Made by a program: the position numbers and the translations under genes. The notes beneath the pieces were generated by a model. It was not told the origin of the DNA. It saw only the letters and a list, made by a program, of their open reading frames with translations, and made no database searches. From Luteolibacter sp. SL250 (lineage in GTDB: Bacteria > Verrucomicrobiota > Verrucomicrobiia > Verrucomicrobiales > Akkermansiaceae): a stretch of 64,000 bases of DNA. The stretch lies in NCBI RefSeq assembly GCF_026625605.1, contig NZ_CP113054.1:2170001-2234000 (forward strand), read 5' to 3'. Of this stretch, positions 62,235-64,000 are shown one piece after another. The first letter of the stretch is position 1. The number at the start of each line of letters is the position of its first letter.

Positions 62235-63784
62235 TTGGTTTCAGGTCCGACGTTGCCGTATTCCCACGCCTTCGAGAACGGGGCGGGGGCGGGGAATGCA
62301 GGTACCGGGCCGGGCGTCATCTCACGGGTCAGGGAAATGCCCGCGTCCGCCATCTTCGTTCCCGCAGTGACTTCCAGGTTGCTGTAGGAGGTGAGGCGGG
62401 TTTCATAGCCGCCGCCGTCCGGGCGGAAGGCCTCTTCCGTCGGCACGTAGCCGGTGCAGCCGTTCGCCAGTTCCACGGACCAGGTGAAGGGAAACTTGCT
62501 CTCCTTCTTGATGCGCAGGCCGTTCTGCACGAAATATTCCGCCGGGTTGCTGACGAACACGGCCGGTCCCACCTGCAGCGCCTGCACCTCCACCTCCACC
62601 GTGGGGGAGTGCTTCACCGCAGCATCCAGCATCACGGTTTCCTTGGCGAAGGTCCGCTGCGCCGGGCTGGCTTCTTTTTCCTTTTTCAGGATGGCCATCG
62701 CGTCCGCCACCTTCTCAGGGGAGGGGATGCGGCGGCCGGACTGCCAGACTTTCTGCTTCGCATCCAGCGGGACGTCCGTCCCCTTCGCCATGGACAGCAC
62801 CACCTTCAGCGCCTCCGCGCCCACGCGTCCGCCGACAAAGCGGGACATCTCCTCACCCCGCCGCTGCTGGGTGGGGGAAAGGTTGTCCACCTGCGTGATG
62901 TCACCACTCGCACCCTGGAGGAAGACCACCGGAGTCTTCGAGGCGAGTCCGCCCTGCAGCACCTGCTCCAGATACTGCACCCAGTTCGCGGAGATGCCTC
63001 CCGGGTTCGTCGTGCAGTGGCAGGTGTAGTTCACCATCACGCCCAGCAGCTTGTCCTCCATGTCCCACGCGGCGACCACGCCGACCTCGGGGTCGATGGG
63101 GCCCGCATAGTCGATGATGTCGGGATTTCCGATGCCCGGGTGGCTCCAGCTCTGGCCGTTCTTCATGCGCAGGCGGCGGTTGAAGGCGACCTTGTCCTCA
63201 TGGCCCTTGCCGAAGCCCATCTTCGCCGGGACCTTCTCCTTGTCCGCCGCGACCACCGCCGCGATGATGGCGTCCTCCACGGTCTTCAGATACGCTGGGT
63301 CCGCGGCGGAGGATTGGTTGTAGGCCAGGTCCTTCACGAAATCATCCGCATGGTCGTATTCACCGGGCTGCACCATGCCGGTCGGCCCGGATGAGTGGGA
63401 GTGCGACGCGCCGATCATCACGTTCCCGCCGGGGATGCCGCAGGCTTTCTCGATGCCCTCGCGGCAGCGCTGCACCAGGTCGCGCGATACCATCAGCGCA
63501 TCCACGCCGACGAAGGCGACACGCTTCATCCCGTCATCGAAGACGGAAACGCGGACCTTGCACGGATCGTGGAGTTCCTTATGGAAGGCCTTTCCGTACC
63601 CACCGGGTTGCTCCATGCCCAGCGCGGGGGTGATGTCCCTTTCCGCGAACCCCGCCCGGACCGGTTGTTTCGCCGGAGCGGGTGCGTTCTGCGCGGGCAG
63701 CATCACGGAAAGAGCGGCTGCCGCCAGCATGGCAGGTCCGCCGAGCGTGAGTATCCTGAAACGGGATCCGGATGGTTTTTTCAT
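62231..63784 (-). CDS. Neutral/alkaline non-lysosomal ceramidase-like protein
   Basis: The 517-residue secreted protein has a signal (LGGPAMLAAAALSVMLPAQ) and the ceramidase N-terminal fold: VRAGFAERDITPALG, VFDDGMKRVAFVGVDALMVS, NVMIGASHSHSSGPTG (zinc-ligand His), GVMVNYTCHCTTN and VVFLQGASGDITQVDN. In the PVC group such proteins are mostly of unknown substrate; the His/Asp pattern supports zinc-dependent amide or ester hydrolysis. It is translationally coupled to the downstream PVC cytochrome. An SGNH-type gene lies upstream. Confidence 0.9.
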   Translation of the reverse strand: MKKPSGSRFRILTLGGPAMLAAAALSVMLPAQNAPAPAKQPVRAGFAERDITPALGMEQPGGYGKAFHKELHDPCKVRVSVFDDGMKRVAFVGVDALMVSRDLVQRCREGIEKACGIPGGNVMIGASHSHSSGPTGMVQPGEYDHADDFVKDLAYNQSSAADPAYLKTVEDAIIAAVVAADKEKVPAKMGFGKGHEDKVAFNRRLRMKNGQSWSHPGIGNPDIIDYAGPIDPEVGVVAAWDMEDKLLGVMVNYTCHCTTNPGGISANWVQYLEQVLQGGLASKTPVVFLQGASGDITQVDNLSPTQQRRGEEMSRFVGGRVGAEALKVVLSMAKGTDVPLDAKQKVWQSGRRIPSPEKVADAMAILKKEKEASPAQRTFAKETVMLDAAVKHSPTVEVEVQALQVGPAVFVSNPAEYFVQNGLRIKKESKFPFTWSVELANGCTGYVPTEEAFRPDGGGYETRLTSYSNLEVTAGTKMADAGISLTREMTPGPVPAFPAPAPFSKAWEYGNVGPETK

Positions 63785-63873
63785 CGTATCAGGGATACGA
63801 CACCATCCTTGGAACGCTTGTGTTCTTTTCGTTCAAATTCCGCCGTTTTCCATGGCGCAACACTTGTGGAATC

Positions 63874-64000
63874 TCAAGGCTGCGCCGCACCCTTCAGCCC
63901 GAGCTTGTCGAACACGGGCACCAGCACGGTGAGCCACTTCTGATAGCCTGCCGGGGAGATGTGGACGAGATCCTTCGCGAAATACTCCGGCACCGGCTTT
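63874..64000 (-). CDS. SGNH-type hydrolase, C-terminal fragment (window edge)
   Basis: Only the last 41 codons are in the window, ending TGA at 63874. The visible part contains YFAKDLVHISPAGYQKW, the block V form (Asp and His, then Ala-Gly-Tyr) of SGNH hydrolases, and ends LGLKGAAQP. The 5' portion lies beyond the window. It is on the same strand as the ceramidase-like gene, 89 bp upstream, and may belong to the same operon. Confidence 0.7.
   Translation of the reverse strand, partial: KPVPEYFAKDLVHISPAGYQKWLTVLVPVFDKLGLKGAAQP

Overview
The window is high-GC bacterial DNA that most likely comes from a Verrucomicrobiota species, perhaps a Luteolibacter-like member of the Verrucomicrobiaceae/Akkermansiaceae. 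The evidence is three proteins with C-terminal PEP-CTERM sorting signals ending in arginine-rich tails, two giant PVC-type CxxCH haem-binding proteins, a DUF1080 protein, a ceramidase-like protein, a sulfatase, and several secreted glycan-active-looking proteins. I saw no rRNA, tRNA, CRISPR array, phage or plasmid genes.

Layout. 0-4 kb: the end of an autotransporter-type PEP-CTERM protein, then tsaD, a HAD phosphatase and an OmpA-like envelope protein. 4-6.8 kb: a compact minus-strand operon of methyltransferase, flavoprotein and type III polyketide synthase, probably making a phenolic or alkylpyrone lipid. 6.8-9.5 kb: a second methyltransferase whose 3' end is duplicated 441 bp downstream around a small ORF, then a SUMF1-fold secreted protein. 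9.5-17 kb: agmatine deiminase, a YdeP-type molybdopterin oxidoreductase, a sulfatase divergent from a PEP-CTERM protein, and a secreted FAD oxidoreductase. 17-18.8 kb: an AT-richer divergent pair of ketopantoate-reductase-like protein and Lrp-type regulator. 18.8-25.2 kb: a LamG protein, a CbiX-DR2241 chelatase/Fe-S fusion, small proteins, recQ and a RodZ-like protein. 25.2-30.3 kb: arginine-phosphatase-like LMW-PTP, HPr and enzyme I (a PTS phosphorelay without sugar permeases), trpB and a DUF72 protein. 30.4-41 kb: secreted and YcxB-like proteins, a MazG-like pyrophosphohydrolase coupled to an RsmH paralogue, a PEP-CTERM protein, an SGNH hydrolase, an 841-residue secreted protein, a PqiC-like lipoprotein and an LptF/G permease. 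41-46.8 kb: a cbb3-oxidase maturation operon (ccoG, a 38-codon membrane ORF, SafE-like, ccoI) ending with a PocR/AraC regulator. 47-54.4 kb: a discoidin-type glycosidase-like protein, small membrane proteins, hchA, mutY and a lipoprotein serine protease. 54.7-64 kb: a minus-strand block of SGNH hydrolase (partial), ceramidase-like protein, PVC cytochrome-dehydrogenase, DUF1080 protein and a second PVC cytochrome-dehydrogenase, which looks like an extracytoplasmic carbohydrate-oxidation module.

Across these genes runs a family of paired, inverted REP/BIME-like palindromes (about 24.4, 28.1, 32.2 and 54.5 kb). Each arm has a conserved GTAAGGAGG head and a hairpin whose paired bases covary between copies. 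Three of the four loci lie between convergent genes and touch or nearly touch their stop codons. This family is the strongest candidate here for an undescribed element. Next come the polyketide operon, the oxidase-maturation operon with its minimal small protein, and the PVC oxidation module. All functional calls were made by reading motifs; no database search was run.
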